Counted from the first letter of the stretch, positions 51,835 to 61,723 are shown. The stretch: 64,000 nucleotides of DNA from Rhodococcus sp. IEGM 1409 (GCF_030056735.1 NZ_JASHKN010000005.1:224023-288022), one strand, 5' to 3'. Made by a program: numbers and translations. The notes: a model not told the origin generated them from the sequence alone.

Positions 51835-53766
51835 TTGAGCCTTCACGAACACACAACCCTGGCCGGACGCACCGTCCGGTCCAGGGTTGTTTTCGGTCCG
51901 CACGAGACCAATCTGGCTCTCGGCCGCGACCTTTCGGATCGACACCGCGCGTACTACCAACGCCGCGCCGAGGGCGGTGCCGGGATCGTCGTCACCGAAG
52001 TGGCGTCGGTAGTGGCCAACGACTGGCCGTACGAGCGAGCACCGCTGGCGTCGCAGTGTGGCCCGGGGTGGCAGTCGATCTCGACTGCGTGCGCTCCGTA
52101 CGGAACAGTGGTTCTTGCCGGTCTCGGTCATACCGGGATGCAGGGTTCGAGCGCATATTCACAATCGGTGCTGTGGGGACCGTCGCGGATAGCCGACCCG
52201 GTGACGCGCGAGTTGCCGATGGCAATGGGACAGCCGGAAATCGACCAGCTGATAGCGGGCTTTCGTGAAGCGGCGGCGCTGGCGATCGCTTCGGGAATGG
52301 ACGGAGTGGAACTTGATGCCGGCCCTCGAAGTATTCTGCGGCAATTCCTTTCGGGCCTGACCAATACTCGACAAGATCGATACGGCACTGATCGCGCTGG
52401 CCTTCTTCGTGAGGTCATCTCGGGAGTGCGTGAGGAACTCGGACCGGACCACGTTGTCTCCTTGCGGTTGTCCTGCGACGAGGACGCACCGTGGGCGGGA
52501 TTGACACCCGATCTTGCCGCAGGCTTTGCGCGTGAAGTATCTCCGCTCCTCGATCTCCTTGTCGTCGTCCGAGGTGGACTCTATTCGGCTGACCGGTACC
52601 GTCCCGACTTTCACTGCACGACGAACTTCAACCTCGACCTGTGCCTTCGGATCAAGGCAGCGGTCTCGATTCCCGTTGTCGTGCAGGGGAGTGTCGTTGA
52701 TCTTGCCGACGCTCACGCAGCGCTGGAAATAGCCGAGTTCGTGGAGATGACGAGAGCACAGATCGCGGACCCTGACGTGGTCGTGAAAGCTGCGCGCGGC
52801 GATCGTCCTCGGCCGTGCGTGCTCTGCAATCAGACGTGCCTGGTGCGTGATCCGCGCAATCCGCTGGTGACGTGCGTCGGAAATCCGAGCGCGGGTTTCG
52901 AGACGGTGGACCCCGATGAGCGAGAGCAGATTTCGACACCGGGAGCCGTCCTCGTCGTGGGTGGGGGTCCCGCCGGAATGGAAGCTGCGCGGATCTCGGC
53001 GGCCGGGGGACACTCGGTCACACTCGTCGAGAGTTCATCGCAGTTCGGCGGCATGATCCGAACTTTCGCGCGAGGTGACGGCCGCAGCCGGTTCACACTC
53101 CTCGCCCAGTGGCTCGAGGACGAATGCCGTCGAAGCGGGGTGACGATGCGAACCGGGGTGGCGATCGACGCACAGGATCTCGACGACGCACGCAGGCGGG
53201 GCGAGCTGGTTGTGGTTGCCACCGGTAGTGCTGCGCGGCCACCGGCATATCCGATCGACGACTCGGTTCGATGGCTGGATGCATCGGAGGCCTTCGAGAA
53301 GTTCGCTACGGTGGGGCCGGGTCCGGTAGTGCTGATCGATCCACTCGGTGGACCGATCGCGGTGGCGCTCGCAGAAGCCCTCGCGGACAAGGGCGTCTGC
53401 GCCTCGATTGTCACCCCGGACACCATCGTCGGTTCGAGGCTCGGCGCGAGTGGGGATCTGGTCGGCGCCAACACCCGTATCCAGCAGGCCGGGATCACCC
53501 GAGTGCTCTTGTCTCGTGTCGTCGAAATCGTTGGAGACGCAGTCTGGGTCGAACACGTCTACAGCGGTGAGCGGTCTCGGCTCGAGTGCGAAGTGTTGAT
53601 CGACTGCTCGCCCCGTCTGCCGGACGAAACCCTGAATGAAACCGTGTGCATCCGGGTGGGGGACTCGGTTGCCCCGAGAACTGTTCTCGAATCCATCCGC
53701 GAAGGCCGCTTTGCAGGGTTTACTACTAGAACGAGTTTCAATTCTGCAGAGAGGGCTATCTCATGA
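51835..53766 (+). CDS. Mycofactocin-system FadH/OYE family oxidoreductase 1
   Basis: 643 residues. An N-terminal OYE/FMN TIM barrel (VVFGPHETNLALGRDLSDRH), a [4Fe-4S] motif C-x2-C-x3-C-x11-C (CVLCNQTCLVRDPRNPLVTC) and a C-terminal FAD/NAD module (LVVGGGPAGMEAARISAAGG). This is the layout of 2,4-dienoyl-CoA reductase; NCBI families name two such proteins as mycofactocin-associated (OYE 1 and 2). TTG 51835 must be the start since an in-frame TGA lies 15 bases before it. Its stop overlaps the SDR start. Role in the mycofactocin system is not established; electron transfer to or from the cofactor is a reasonable guess. Confidence 0.87.
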   Translation: MSLHEHTTLAGRTVRSRVVFGPHETNLALGRDLSDRHRAYYQRRAEGGAGIVVTEVASVVANDWPYERAPLASQCGPGWQSISTACAPYGTVVLAGLGHTGMQGSSAYSQSVLWGPSRIADPVTRELPMAMGQPEIDQLIAGFREAAALAIASGMDGVELDAGPRSILRQFLSGLTNTRQDRYGTDRAGLLREVISGVREELGPDHVVSLRLSCDEDAPWAGLTPDLAAGFAREVSPLLDLLVVVRGGLYSADRYRPDFHCTTNFNLDLCLRIKAAVSIPVVVQGSVVDLADAHAALEIAEFVEMTRAQIADPDVVVKAARGDRPRPCVLCNQTCLVRDPRNPLVTCVGNPSAGFETVDPDEREQISTPGAVLVVGGGPAGMEAARISAAGGHSVTLVESSSQFGGMIRTFARGDGRSRFTLLAQWLEDECRRSGVTMRTGVAIDAQDLDDARRRGELVVVATGSAARPPAYPIDDSVRWLDASEAFEKFATVGPGPVVLIDPLGGPIAVALAEALADKGVCASIVTPDTIVGSRLGASGDLVGANTRIQQAGITRVLLSRVVEIVGDAVWVEHVYSGERSRLECEVLIDCSPRLPDETLNETVCIRVGDSVAPRTVLESIREGRFAGFTTRTSFNSAERAIS

Positions 53767-54590
53767 CACAGGGTTCAGTTCGTTCGCTCGAAGGCCGCGT
53801 TGCTTTCATCACCGGCGCAGCGCGCGGTCAAGGACGTGCGCACGCGGTCAAGATGGCGCGCGAGGGAGCGGCGATCATTGCTGTCGACGTGTGCGCGTCG
53901 GTGGCGTCGGACAATTCTTACGAGGCAGCAACTTCCGAGGACTTTGCCGAGACGGTGCGCCTGGTCGAAGGGGAGGGCGGGAAGATCCTTGCGCGCGAGG
54001 TCGATGTCCGTGACGGCGCAGCGCTCACCGCGGTGGTCAAGGACGGTGTCGAGCAGTTCGGACGTCTCGACATCGTGGTCGCCAATGCCGGCGTCTGTAA
54101 CTGGAATCGATTCTGGGAAATGTCGGACGAGCAGTGGGAGACGCTGATCGACATCAACCTGACCGGAGTCTGGAAGACACTCAAGGCCTCGGTACCGGCG
54201 ATCATCGACGGTGGGCGCGGTGGATCGATCATCGTGGTCAGTTCGGTGGCGGGACTCAAGGCGCTACCCGGGCAAGCGCATTACGCGAGCGCCAAGTTCG
54301 GCTTGGTCGGGCTGACGCAGGCCGCGGCAAAGGAACTGGGGGAGTACAAGATCAGGGTCAACTCGATCCATCCCTACGGAGTCAATACGCCGATGGGTGT
54401 CGACCAGGGCGCACTCGAGGTATTTGCCAAGTTCCCGCAGTACCTTCCCAACTTCACTCCGATCCTCTCGGACATTGCTTTCGCTGAACCTGACGAGATT
54501 GCCGACACCGTCCTGTGGCTCGCCGGTGACGGTTCACGCACCGTCACGGCAAGTCATATCGCGCTCGATCAAGGAAACTCCAAGGTCTGA
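53763..54590 (+). CDS. Mycofactocin-coupled SDR family oxidoreductase
   Basis: 275 residues, classical short-chain dehydrogenase with NAD motif TGAARGQGR and catalytic SSVAGLKALPGQAHYASAKFG (Ser, Tyr-x3-Lys). The extended region after DVCASVASDNSYEAATSEDF is the insert seen in mycofactocin-coupled SDRs (TIGR03971), which hold NAD non-exchangeably and regenerate it through mycofactocin. ATG overlaps the preceding stop and its TGA overlaps the next start (TGATG). Substrate unknown; homologues include carveol-type dehydrogenases. Confidence 0.88.
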   Translation: MTQGSVRSLEGRVAFITGAARGQGRAHAVKMAREGAAIIAVDVCASVASDNSYEAATSEDFAETVRLVEGEGGKILAREVDVRDGAALTAVVKDGVEQFGRLDIVVANAGVCNWNRFWEMSDEQWETLIDINLTGVWKTLKASVPAIIDGGRGGSIIVVSSVAGLKALPGQAHYASAKFGLVGLTQAAAKELGEYKIRVNSIHPYGVNTPMGVDQGALEVFAKFPQYLPNFTPILSDIAFAEPDEIADTVLWLAGDGSRTVTASHIALDQGNSKV

Positions 54591-56539
54591 TGACGCCGTA
54601 CCCGCGCCTCTTCGCGCCACTGCGCCTGGGCAACCTGACACTCCGCAATCGGGTTGTGTTCTCCGCACACCTGACCAATTACGCGGAGAACGGGTTGCCG
54701 ACGGAGCAGCACGCAAGCTACTACGAGGCGCGGGCACGCGGCGGTGCGGGTCTGATCATCACCGAGGAACACTCGACGCATCCTTCGGATCGACCGTACG
54801 AGAAGATGATTGCAGGCTATCGGCCCGACGCGATCGTGGGGTACCGGCGGATCACCGACGCCGTTCATGCTCATGGTTCGTCGATTCTCGCGCAGATCAA
54901 CCACAATGGCGGTCAGGGCGCTGGAACCTATTCGCGATTGCCGCTGTTGGCGCCGAGTGCGGTCGCCGATCCGTTGTTTCGCGAGGTGCCCAAAGCGGTC
55001 GACGACGCGGACATCGCCGAGATTCTCGCAGGGTTCGCACTAGTTGCGCGCAACTGCGTCGCCGGTGGCTTTGACGGGGTGGAATTGCAGGCGTCGCAGT
55101 CGTCCATCGTGCGCGCCTTTCTTGCACCCTCGACGAACCTACGCACCGATCGCTACGGCGGGGGTGTGGCAAATCGTGCGCGTTTCCTGCTCGAGGTGCT
55201 GGGGGTACTTCGTGAGGCCGTCGGCCCGGATCGTGTGCTCGGCGTGCGCCTGAGCGGCTACGAAGGAACGCGGGGTGGGATCGAACTGTCCGACGCGGTA
55301 GCCACCGCCCAACTCATCGAAGCTGACGGTCACGTCGACTACATCAACACCACCGTCGGAATGGCCACGGAAACACTGCATCTGGTCGAAGCGTCGATGG
55401 CTGTTCCCGCCGGCTACGCCAACTTCGTCCCGTCTGCGATCAGGGAGGTAGTCGACCTTCCAGTCGTCGGAGTCGGCCGTTTCAAGACGCCGGAGCAAGC
55501 CGAAGCTGCACTCGAGGAAGGTGTGTGCGATCTGGTGGGTGTAGTTCGCGGGCAGATCGCCGATCCGGATTTTGTGAACAAGGCGCGTGCCGGTCAGTCG
55601 GCACAGGTGCGAACCTGCCTGTCCTGCAACCAGGAATGCGTCGGGCGGATGGGTCTGGGGCGTTGGTTGGGGTGCACCGAAAATCCGCGCGCTGGTCGGG
55701 AATCGGTCCCACTTCCGATGCCGCGGCGACGAGGTCGCCCCGTGGTGGTGGTCGGTGGCGGCCCTGCCGGTCTGCAAGCTGCAGCTACCGCGGCCGAGCG
55801 AGGTCATTCGGTGACGCTGTTCGAGCGTGAAGGAAGACTGGGCGGACAGATTCTTACCGCCTCGGTGGTGCCGGCCCGCCGTGAGCTCGCCGACCTCGTC
55901 CGAAATCTCGAATCGGAGTGTCGCCGAAGCGGTGTCACGATCGAGCTGGGTGTTGGAGCTGATCTCGCGATCGTGGAGGAGCGGGCGCCCGACGTGGTCG
56001 TGATCGCAACCGGGGCACGGCCTGTGCGACCGGCGTGGGCGGGCGGATCTGAGCGCGTGGTGGGTGTGCGAGAAGTTCTCGACGGTAAGGCTCTGCCGAG
56101 TGGAACGGTGCTCGTGTACGACGAGTTGGGATTCCATCAAGGTACGTCGGTGGCGGAATTCCTCGCTGATCGAGGTTGTGCTGTGACGATCGCGACCAAC
56201 GGCATGGTGGTCGCGCAGGACCTGAGCATCACCCTGGATTTCGAGGCGTGGAACCGCCGGGCGTTCGAGAAGTCGATCGTGCAACGGACAGATGTGATGG
56301 TGACTTCCGTGAGCGCTGGGGCCTTGCCTCTCGTGGGGTTGGTGCACCTTCCGACGGGTGAGGTCGAGGAAGTCGCGGTCGACTGGGTGGTCTTCGCGAC
56401 GCAGCAGGAACCTGTCGATGATCTTTGGAATGCGTTGCAGGGGAGTTCTTTCGAGATCTTTCGAATCGGTGACGCGTTGTCGCCGAGACGTTCGCATGCC
56501 GCGGTCATCGAGGGTCATCGGGTTGCGTTGACGATTTAA
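54590..56539 (+). CDS. Mycofactocin-system FadH/OYE family oxidoreductase 2
   Basis: 649 residues, same layout as the OYE 1 protein: OYE barrel (VVFSAHLTNYAENGLP), [4Fe-4S] motif (CLSCNQECVGRMGLGRWLGC) and a FAD/NAD module (VVVVGGGPAGLQAAATAAERG). Clearly paralogous but only moderately similar, so not a recent copy. The SDR between them and the coupled overlaps imply a three-gene functional block. Function unproven. Immediately downstream lies an unrelated HNH gene instead of mftE. Confidence 0.87.
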   Translation: MTPYPRLFAPLRLGNLTLRNRVVFSAHLTNYAENGLPTEQHASYYEARARGGAGLIITEEHSTHPSDRPYEKMIAGYRPDAIVGYRRITDAVHAHGSSILAQINHNGGQGAGTYSRLPLLAPSAVADPLFREVPKAVDDADIAEILAGFALVARNCVAGGFDGVELQASQSSIVRAFLAPSTNLRTDRYGGGVANRARFLLEVLGVLREAVGPDRVLGVRLSGYEGTRGGIELSDAVATAQLIEADGHVDYINTTVGMATETLHLVEASMAVPAGYANFVPSAIREVVDLPVVGVGRFKTPEQAEAALEEGVCDLVGVVRGQIADPDFVNKARAGQSAQVRTCLSCNQECVGRMGLGRWLGCTENPRAGRESVPLPMPRRRGRPVVVVGGGPAGLQAAATAAERGHSVTLFEREGRLGGQILTASVVPARRELADLVRNLESECRRSGVTIELGVGADLAIVEERAPDVVVIATGARPVRPAWAGGSERVVGVREVLDGKALPSGTVLVYDELGFHQGTSVAEFLADRGCAVTIATNGMVVAQDLSITLDFEAWNRRAFEKSIVQRTDVMVTSVSAGALPLVGLVHLPTGEVEEVAVDWVVFATQQEPVDDLWNALQGSSFEIFRIGDALSPRRSHAAVIEGHRVALTI

Positions 56540-56562
56540 GTCGTCCGTTTTGTCTCTGGTTC

Positions 56563-56578
56563 TCGAATGTATGTTCGA
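56563..56578. promoter_or_regulatory. LexA/SOS box upstream of the DUF222-HNH gene
   Basis: TCGAATGTATGTTCGA differs at one base from the actinobacterial SOS box TCGAAC-N4-GTTCGA. It lies 14 bp before the ATG. Genes of this (13E12) family in M. tuberculosis are known LexA targets, so DNA-damage induction is likely. Confidence 0.78.
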
Positions 56579-56591
56579 TTAAGCTTTCGGT

Positions 56592-57830
56592 ATGGACAGT
56601 CGGGGAGCGTGGCAGCTGGATGGCGAGGACCTCGAGAGTGAGGTTCTGGATCTGGTGCGCGTCCGGCACGAGTTGCAGTCGCGGATGGTGTTGCTGATTG
56701 TGGAGATGTTTTCCCGGGAGACTGTGGTCGGGAAGGGTTTTCGGGCGATCGCGCAGTGGTTGCATGGTTCGACGAATTTGGAGATCGGTGAGTGCAGTCT
56801 GCTGGTCGGTTTGGCGAGGCTGCTGTTGCTCGAACCTGTTGTCGCGGATGCGTTTCACCGCGGGGATGTGGATGCGTTGAAAGCCCGCCAGGTGGCGTCG
56901 TTTTGTCAGCATCCACCGAAGAACATGACCCCGGCGGATGTGGACAAGGCCCGCGGAATCTTGTTGGGGTTGGCGTCGAAGAATATTGCGGATTGTGATG
57001 CGGTGCGAGCGGCGATCCGGCGGGTCGAGAGGCAGTACGGCAAACGCGAAGAAGGCGTTCCAGTTGGGGAAGATTCGGAGCGTAACGAGTTCTACGCGTC
57101 GACAGGCTTGTACGGCAGAGTCACCCTAAAAGGCGATCTGGATGCGATCAACGGTGCCCGTCTGATCACGTTGCTGTCGAGCCTGTCGGCGCCGACGCCG
57201 GAGAAGGACGGCGTCAAAGACACCCGCACTCCGGCACTACGGCGGGCGGACGGGTTCTGCGAATTACTGCGGCGGTACGAGCGGGCGGGGTTGGGTCCGA
57301 TCGAAGGCGGCGTGAAACCGCACATCACTGTGACCGCATCGGCGAAGGACATGACCGATATGCAGGCTTTGAAGGACTTGTTGCCGTCGACAGAAGAGTT
57401 GGGGTTCGCGTGGGCAGATTGGGTGGGCCCGATCAGCATCGATACCGCCCGGATGTTGGCCTGCGACTGCACGGTCACTCGAATCTTGTTGGATGAGAAA
57501 GGTGTTCCGCTCGAGTGCGGCAAGGAAGTGAGAACGGCGACGGTTCCGCAGCGGCGGGCGTTGGCGGTGCGCGATGGTGGGTGTGCGTTTCCGGGGGTGT
57601 GGGACTCCGTCGGGTGGTGCGATGCTCATCATATTGTTCACTGGAGTGATGGTGGCCCAACGGATCTCGACAATCTGATCTTGTTGTGCGGCCATCATCA
57701 TCGGACGATGCACCACACGCAGTGGCGGGTGGAGATAGGCCCCGATCGAAAAACGGTGTTCTACCCGCCGATGTCTGTTGATCCGTACCAACAGCCGATC
57801 GGCGGGAACAGTCCACCGACGGCCGCCTGA
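56592..57830 (+). CDS. DUF222/HNH endonuclease-domain protein (13E12 family)
   Basis: 412 residues. The N-terminal two thirds are DUF222 (13E12 repeat family): SRMVLLIVEMFSRETVVGKG, ALKARQVASFCQHPPKNMTP; the C-terminal HNH domain reads CAFPGVWDSVGWCDAHHIVH then GGPTDLDNLILLCGHHHRTM with Cys/His pairs for zinc. The family is multicopy in actinobacteria; biological role unknown. It stands between OYE 2 and mftE, has its own LexA box and a hairpin behind it, so it looks like an inserted unit rather than an mft gene. Confidence 0.9.
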   Translation: MDSRGAWQLDGEDLESEVLDLVRVRHELQSRMVLLIVEMFSRETVVGKGFRAIAQWLHGSTNLEIGECSLLVGLARLLLLEPVVADAFHRGDVDALKARQVASFCQHPPKNMTPADVDKARGILLGLASKNIADCDAVRAAIRRVERQYGKREEGVPVGEDSERNEFYASTGLYGRVTLKGDLDAINGARLITLLSSLSAPTPEKDGVKDTRTPALRRADGFCELLRRYERAGLGPIEGGVKPHITVTASAKDMTDMQALKDLLPSTEELGFAWADWVGPISIDTARMLACDCTVTRILLDEKGVPLECGKEVRTATVPQRRALAVRDGGCAFPGVWDSVGWCDAHHIVHWSDGGPTDLDNLILLCGHHHRTMHHTQWRVEIGPDRKTVFYPPMSVDPYQQPIGGNSPPTAA

Positions 57831-57852
57831 ACGGACATAACTGAAAACGTCA

Positions 57853-57918
57853 GCGTGTACACCGGGGATGAACCATGCCCCGGGGTACACGCATGCTGTG
57901 TTGCGCATGCTGTGTTGC
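57853..57918. terminator. Large hairpin and 14-bp tandem repeat after the HNH gene
   Basis: GCGTGTAC-A-CCGGGG (57853-57867) pairs with CCCCGG-G-GTACACGC (57878-57892), one mismatch, 10-nt loop. It is followed by GCATGCTGTGTTGC twice in tandem (57891-57904, 57905-57918). No T-run. It probably ends or slows transcription of the HNH gene, separating it from mftE. Confidence 0.55.
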
Positions 57919-57951
57919 AGTGGGAGGGGCCGACACCAATACCATCGGGGG

Positions 57952-58644
57952 ATGAGTTCTCCGCGTGACCTTGCTGCTATCCCGAGTCCGGCGCTCGAGG
58001 GCACTGCGCTCACCGTCGTGGTCCCGGTCGGTTCTTTCGAACAACACGGTCGGCATCTGCCCCTCGATACCGACACTCGGATCGCGAGAGCAGTCGCACA
58101 GGCTCTGCCTGACGTCGTCGTCGCCCCGGCCATCGAATACGGAGCGAGCGGCGAGCACGAAAGTTTTGCCGGCACTATCTCGATCGGTGCCGAGGCTATG
58201 GAAATCGTCGTTGTCGAATACGGAAGGTCCGCATTCAGGTGGGCGAAGCGGGTTCTGTTCGTCAACGGCCACGGCGGAAATGGACCCGTATTGGCCAAAG
58301 CGGTGGCACTTCTGCGGTATGAGGGGCGTGATGCCGCTTGGGTGCCGTGCGCTGTTCCGGGTGCCGACGCGCATGCCGGACACACTGAAACGAGCCTATT
58401 GCTGCACCTTTCGCCCGATTTGGTGCATATGAGCCTTGCTGAGGCAGGAAATTTGTCTCCTATCTCAGACCTGATGCCAGGAATGCGTTCGGGCGGTATG
58501 GTCGCTGTGTCGCAAAACGGCGTTCTCGGCAATCCAGTCGGGGCTACCGCCGAAGACGGCGCATACATCTTCGGTGAGTTGGTAGGACGCGTGACGGATG
58601 GACTGGCCCGGTGGGAGCCTGGTCCGGATGGGAGGCTTCGGTGA
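57952..58644 (+). CDS. mftE: Mycofactocin precursor peptide peptidase MftE (creatininase family)
   Basis: 230 residues. Creatininase-type metal ligands: [20 protein letters not shown] (Glu, His, Asp) and [10 protein letters not shown], then [15 protein letters not shown]. MftE releases the C-terminal dipeptide of matured MftA. ATG 57952 with GGGG close upstream. Follows a hairpin, so it may rely on its own promoter after the HNH insertion. Confidence 0.93.
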   Translation: MSSPRDLAAIPSPALEGTALTVVVPVGSFEQHGRHLPLDTDTRIARAVAQALPDVVVAPAIEYGASGEHESFAGTISIGAEAMEIVVVEYGRSAFRWAKRVLFVNGHGGNGPVLAKAVALLRYEGRDAAWVPCAVPGADAHAGHTETSLLLHLSPDLVHMSLAEAGNLSPISDLMPGMRSGGMVAVSQNGVLGNPVGATAEDGAYIFGELVGRVTDGLARWEPGPDGRLR

Positions 58645-58741
58645 CGACCACGACCGAGTGGGGGCGGACGGTCCACCTGCGACGGCTTTCGAGGCTGCGA
58701 CGAGTTGCAGCACGACGGGCTACGTCCCTTACGATCATCTG

Positions 58742-60139
58742 ATGCGACCAGCAAGACTCCCCGACGGCTTCGGCATTCGGTTGGACCCCAAGGTGCGCAC
58801 GTACTCGGGTGGCCGGGTACTCATCGGCGGATCTCCGACGCGGATGCTCAAGCTGGCGCCGACGGCTGCGGCGATGATCGGTGACGGCTTCCTCGAGGTG
58901 GTCGATCAGCAGAGCGCTGCGGTTGCTCGACACCTACTCGATTCGGGTGTCGCGAATCCTCGTCCGATGTCGACGCCGTCCGCTGCGGATGTCACGGTCG
59001 TGATTCCGGTCAAGGACAACCAGGCCGGCGTCGAACGCCTGCTGCCCGTCCTCAAGGATCTGACCGTCATCGTTGTCGACGACGGTTCGGAAGTGCCGGT
59101 GGAACCTCGGCGCGCCTGCCCGGGCACCGGCACCATCACAGTGGTGCGGCACGAGAGCGCCCGCGGACCCTCGGCGGCACGGAACTCGGGATTGCATTCG
59201 GCCCAAACACGTTTCGTTGCTTTCCTCGACTCGGATGTCATCCCGCGTGCCGGTTGGCTCGAGTTGATGTTGGGTCACTTCAGCGATCCAGGGGTTGCCC
59301 TCGTTGCGCCCCGAATCGTCGCCCTCGATCCGTACGGGACGGCGCTGGCGCGGTACGAGAACATGCGATCGTCTCTCGACCTCGGACGCAAGGAAGCTGC
59401 GGTGAAGTCGGGCAGTCCGGTCGCCTATGTTCCCAGCGCGGCCGTGATCGTTCGGCGCGACGTAGCGCTCGAATGCAACGGTTTCGACGAGAGTCTCGAG
59501 GTAGCAGAGGACGTCGATTTCTGCTGGCGCCTCCAGGCAGCAGGTTGGCGCCTACGGTACGAGCCGGTAGCGCACGTCGCTCACGATCATCGAGTGCAGT
59601 TCGACAAGTGGTTCTCCAGACGTGCGTTCTACGGCACGGGTGCGGCGCCGTTGGCTGCCAGGCACGAGGGTTCGGTTCCGCCGATGGCCATGTCGTTCTC
59701 GACGCTCTTCGCGTGCATCGCCGCCGCAACACTGACACGTTCCGGTCTTGCCGGCGCACTCGGCGCTTTGCTGTTTACCGTCTACCGGCTGCGAAAGATG
59801 TTCACCGGTCTGAGCCAGCCCACCCGGATCGCGGCGATCCTCACCGCGCAAGGGTTTGTCGGCGGGTTCTGGCAACTCGCATCGGCGATGTGTCGTCACT
59901 ACTGGCCCGTGACGCTCTTGGCGGTGATCGCCTCCCGTCGAATACGACGACTGGCCGTCGCAGCGGCCGTCGCCGAAGGGTTGGTGGACTGGTATCGCCA
60001 CCGTGAGCCAGGCGGACTGGGACCGGTTCGGTACGTCTTCTTCAAACGAGCAGACGACATCGCGTATGGAGCCGGACTCTGGCGTGGCGCATTCGACGCC
60101 CGCGACCGCGCGGCGCTGAAACCTCGAATCACCAAGTGA
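58742..60139 (+). CDS. mftF: Mycofactocin glycosyltransferase MftF
   Basis: 465 residues. N-terminal ~85-residue PqqD-like region ([20 protein letters not shown] then [12 protein letters not shown]), GT2 domain with [31 protein letters not shown] (D-x-D) and EDVDFCWRL, and a C-terminal membrane-associated region. It adds beta-1,4-glucose to the mycofactocin head. ATG 58742 is preferred because other MftF proteins begin near RLPDGF; in-frame starts at 58628 and 58658 would overlap or follow closely the mftE stop. Its stop overlaps the mftG GTG. Confidence 0.9.
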   Translation: MRPARLPDGFGIRLDPKVRTYSGGRVLIGGSPTRMLKLAPTAAAMIGDGFLEVVDQQSAAVARHLLDSGVANPRPMSTPSAADVTVVIPVKDNQAGVERLLPVLKDLTVIVVDDGSEVPVEPRRACPGTGTITVVRHESARGPSAARNSGLHSAQTRFVAFLDSDVIPRAGWLELMLGHFSDPGVALVAPRIVALDPYGTALARYENMRSSLDLGRKEAAVKSGSPVAYVPSAAVIVRRDVALECNGFDESLEVAEDVDFCWRLQAAGWRLRYEPVAHVAHDHRVQFDKWFSRRAFYGTGAAPLAARHEGSVPPMAMSFSTLFACIAAATLTRSGLAGALGALLFTVYRLRKMFTGLSQPTRIAAILTAQGFVGGFWQLASAMCRHYWPVTLLAVIASRRIRRLAVAAAVAEGLVDWYRHREPGGLGPVRYVFFKRADDIAYGAGLWRGAFDARDRAALKPRITK

Positions 60140-61617
60140 CAGAAGCCGACTACGCAGATTTCCTGGTTGTCGGTGGTGGCACGTGTGGCTGCGTCGTCGC
60201 AGCCAGGCTCAGTGAAGATCCATCCGCCGCGGTGATGCTCCTCGAATCGGGAAGCGGATACCGTTCGACGCTCGAACTTCCGGACGTCCTGAGTGATCCG
60301 TACCGACTGCCGGTCGGACCTGCAAGCGAATACACGTGGACGTATCCGGTCGAGCTGACCCCGCGTCGGGCGTCCACGATTGCGCGCGGGCGGACACTCG
60401 GTGGGTCCGGGGCCGTCAACGGTGCGTACTTCACCCGCGCAACCCGCGCTGATTTCGAGAACTGGCCGAGTTCGTGGCGATACGAGGACGTATTGCCGTA
60501 CTTCAAGAAGTCCGAATCCGATCGCGATTTCGAGGGCGAGTTCCACGGGAGCGCCGGTCCGATCCCGGTCGAGCGTCGAGCGTGGGACCAACTGCATCCA
60601 CTGAGCGGTGAGTTCCAGGCCGCAGCGCTCGCGGCTGGCTTCCCCGACGACGTCGACAAGAATGCGCCCGACTCGTTCGGCGTGGGCCGGGTTCCACTGA
60701 ACGTGGCGGATCATCGTCGGATCAGTACTGCGATCGCCTATCTGATGCCGGTGTTGCACCGCCCGAATTTGCGGGTGGAATCCGGCGTGAACGTCATTCG
60801 CATCGCGTTCTCGGGAACCCGTGCGATCGGCGTCGAGGTACTCGACGGCGGTAACGTCCGGCGCATTCGTGCCGACCACGTGATCGTGTGTTCGGGTGCG
60901 GTGGCGACGCCACACATTCTATTGAATTCCGGCATCGGTCCAGCGGAACAACTTGCAGAGCAAGGAGTTTCCGTCATCCTCGACCTACCAGGCGTCGGAC
61001 AGAACTTCGTCGACCATCCGGAAGTGCTTCTGCCGTGCAATTTTTCGACGCCCCGAACGATTCGATCGCAGACTCCGGTGCTGGAGACGGCCCTCAATCT
61101 CGCTGAGCTCGAAATCCGGCCGTACACTTCGTCTTTCACTGACTTGGTACCCGGTGTGCCTCGCATGGATCACGGCGTCGGGGTGGTCCTCATGGCGCCG
61201 CGCAGTCGGGGAAGCATCGAACTGGCATCGGGGGATCCCGCTGGGGCGCCGCGTATTCGATACAACTACGTCGCGTCGGCGCACGATCGAGCTGCCATGC
61301 GGGAAGGGATTCAGATCGCCGAGAATCTTCTCGAGTCGATCGCCGAGACCGGTTTGATCGACCGCCCCGTTGTGGAGTACGCCGACGAGTGGATCGAATC
61401 CCGTCTAGGAACGTCGTTGCACATGTCCGGTAGCTGCGTGATGGGGGCCGAGTCGGACCCGTTCGCAGTCGTCGATGGTCGGTGCCGTGTGATCGGTGTG
61501 CAAGGGCTCAGTATTGTTGACACGTCAATCCTGCCGACGATCCCGACTCGCGGCCCGCACGCGACCGCAGTGATGGTCGCGGAACGAGCAAGCGCCATCT
61601 TGCTCGGTGACGAGTGA
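60136..61617 (+). CDS. mftG: Mycofactocin-system GMC oxidoreductase MftG
   Basis: 493 residues, glucose-methanol-choline fold. FAD motif [20 protein letters not shown] (one Ala to Thr change from the usual G-A-G), GMC signature [20 protein letters not shown] and C-terminal active-site pair [10 protein letters not shown] and [17 protein letters not shown]. MftG links reduced mycofactocin to the respiratory chain in mycobacteria. GTG 60136 overlaps the mftF stop. Last gene of the mft operon. Confidence 0.92.
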   Translation: MTEADYADFLVVGGGTCGCVVAARLSEDPSAAVMLLESGSGYRSTLELPDVLSDPYRLPVGPASEYTWTYPVELTPRRASTIARGRTLGGSGAVNGAYFTRATRADFENWPSSWRYEDVLPYFKKSESDRDFEGEFHGSAGPIPVERRAWDQLHPLSGEFQAAALAAGFPDDVDKNAPDSFGVGRVPLNVADHRRISTAIAYLMPVLHRPNLRVESGVNVIRIAFSGTRAIGVEVLDGGNVRRIRADHVIVCSGAVATPHILLNSGIGPAEQLAEQGVSVILDLPGVGQNFVDHPEVLLPCNFSTPRTIRSQTPVLETALNLAELEIRPYTSSFTDLVPGVPRMDHGVGVVLMAPRSRGSIELASGDPAGAPRIRYNYVASAHDRAAMREGIQIAENLLESIAETGLIDRPVVEYADEWIESRLGTSLHMSGSCVMGAESDPFAVVDGRCRVIGVQGLSIVDTSILPTIPTRGPHATAVMVAERASAILLGDE

Positions 61618-61723
61618 CCACGGGCGGCAACAGGCAGGTACCGAGAGGCGAACCGAATGGTCGTTCTCGCCGATGAGCTGTGATCGGCGTTACAGTGGTC
61701 CACGGAGCGGAGGAACGCAAAAT

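Noticed and set aside
56592-57830. HNH gene as a transposase or intein/homing unit with defined ends
   Set aside because: No terminal inverted repeats, no target duplication and no transposase or intein motifs; only its multicopy family membership and position suggest mobility.
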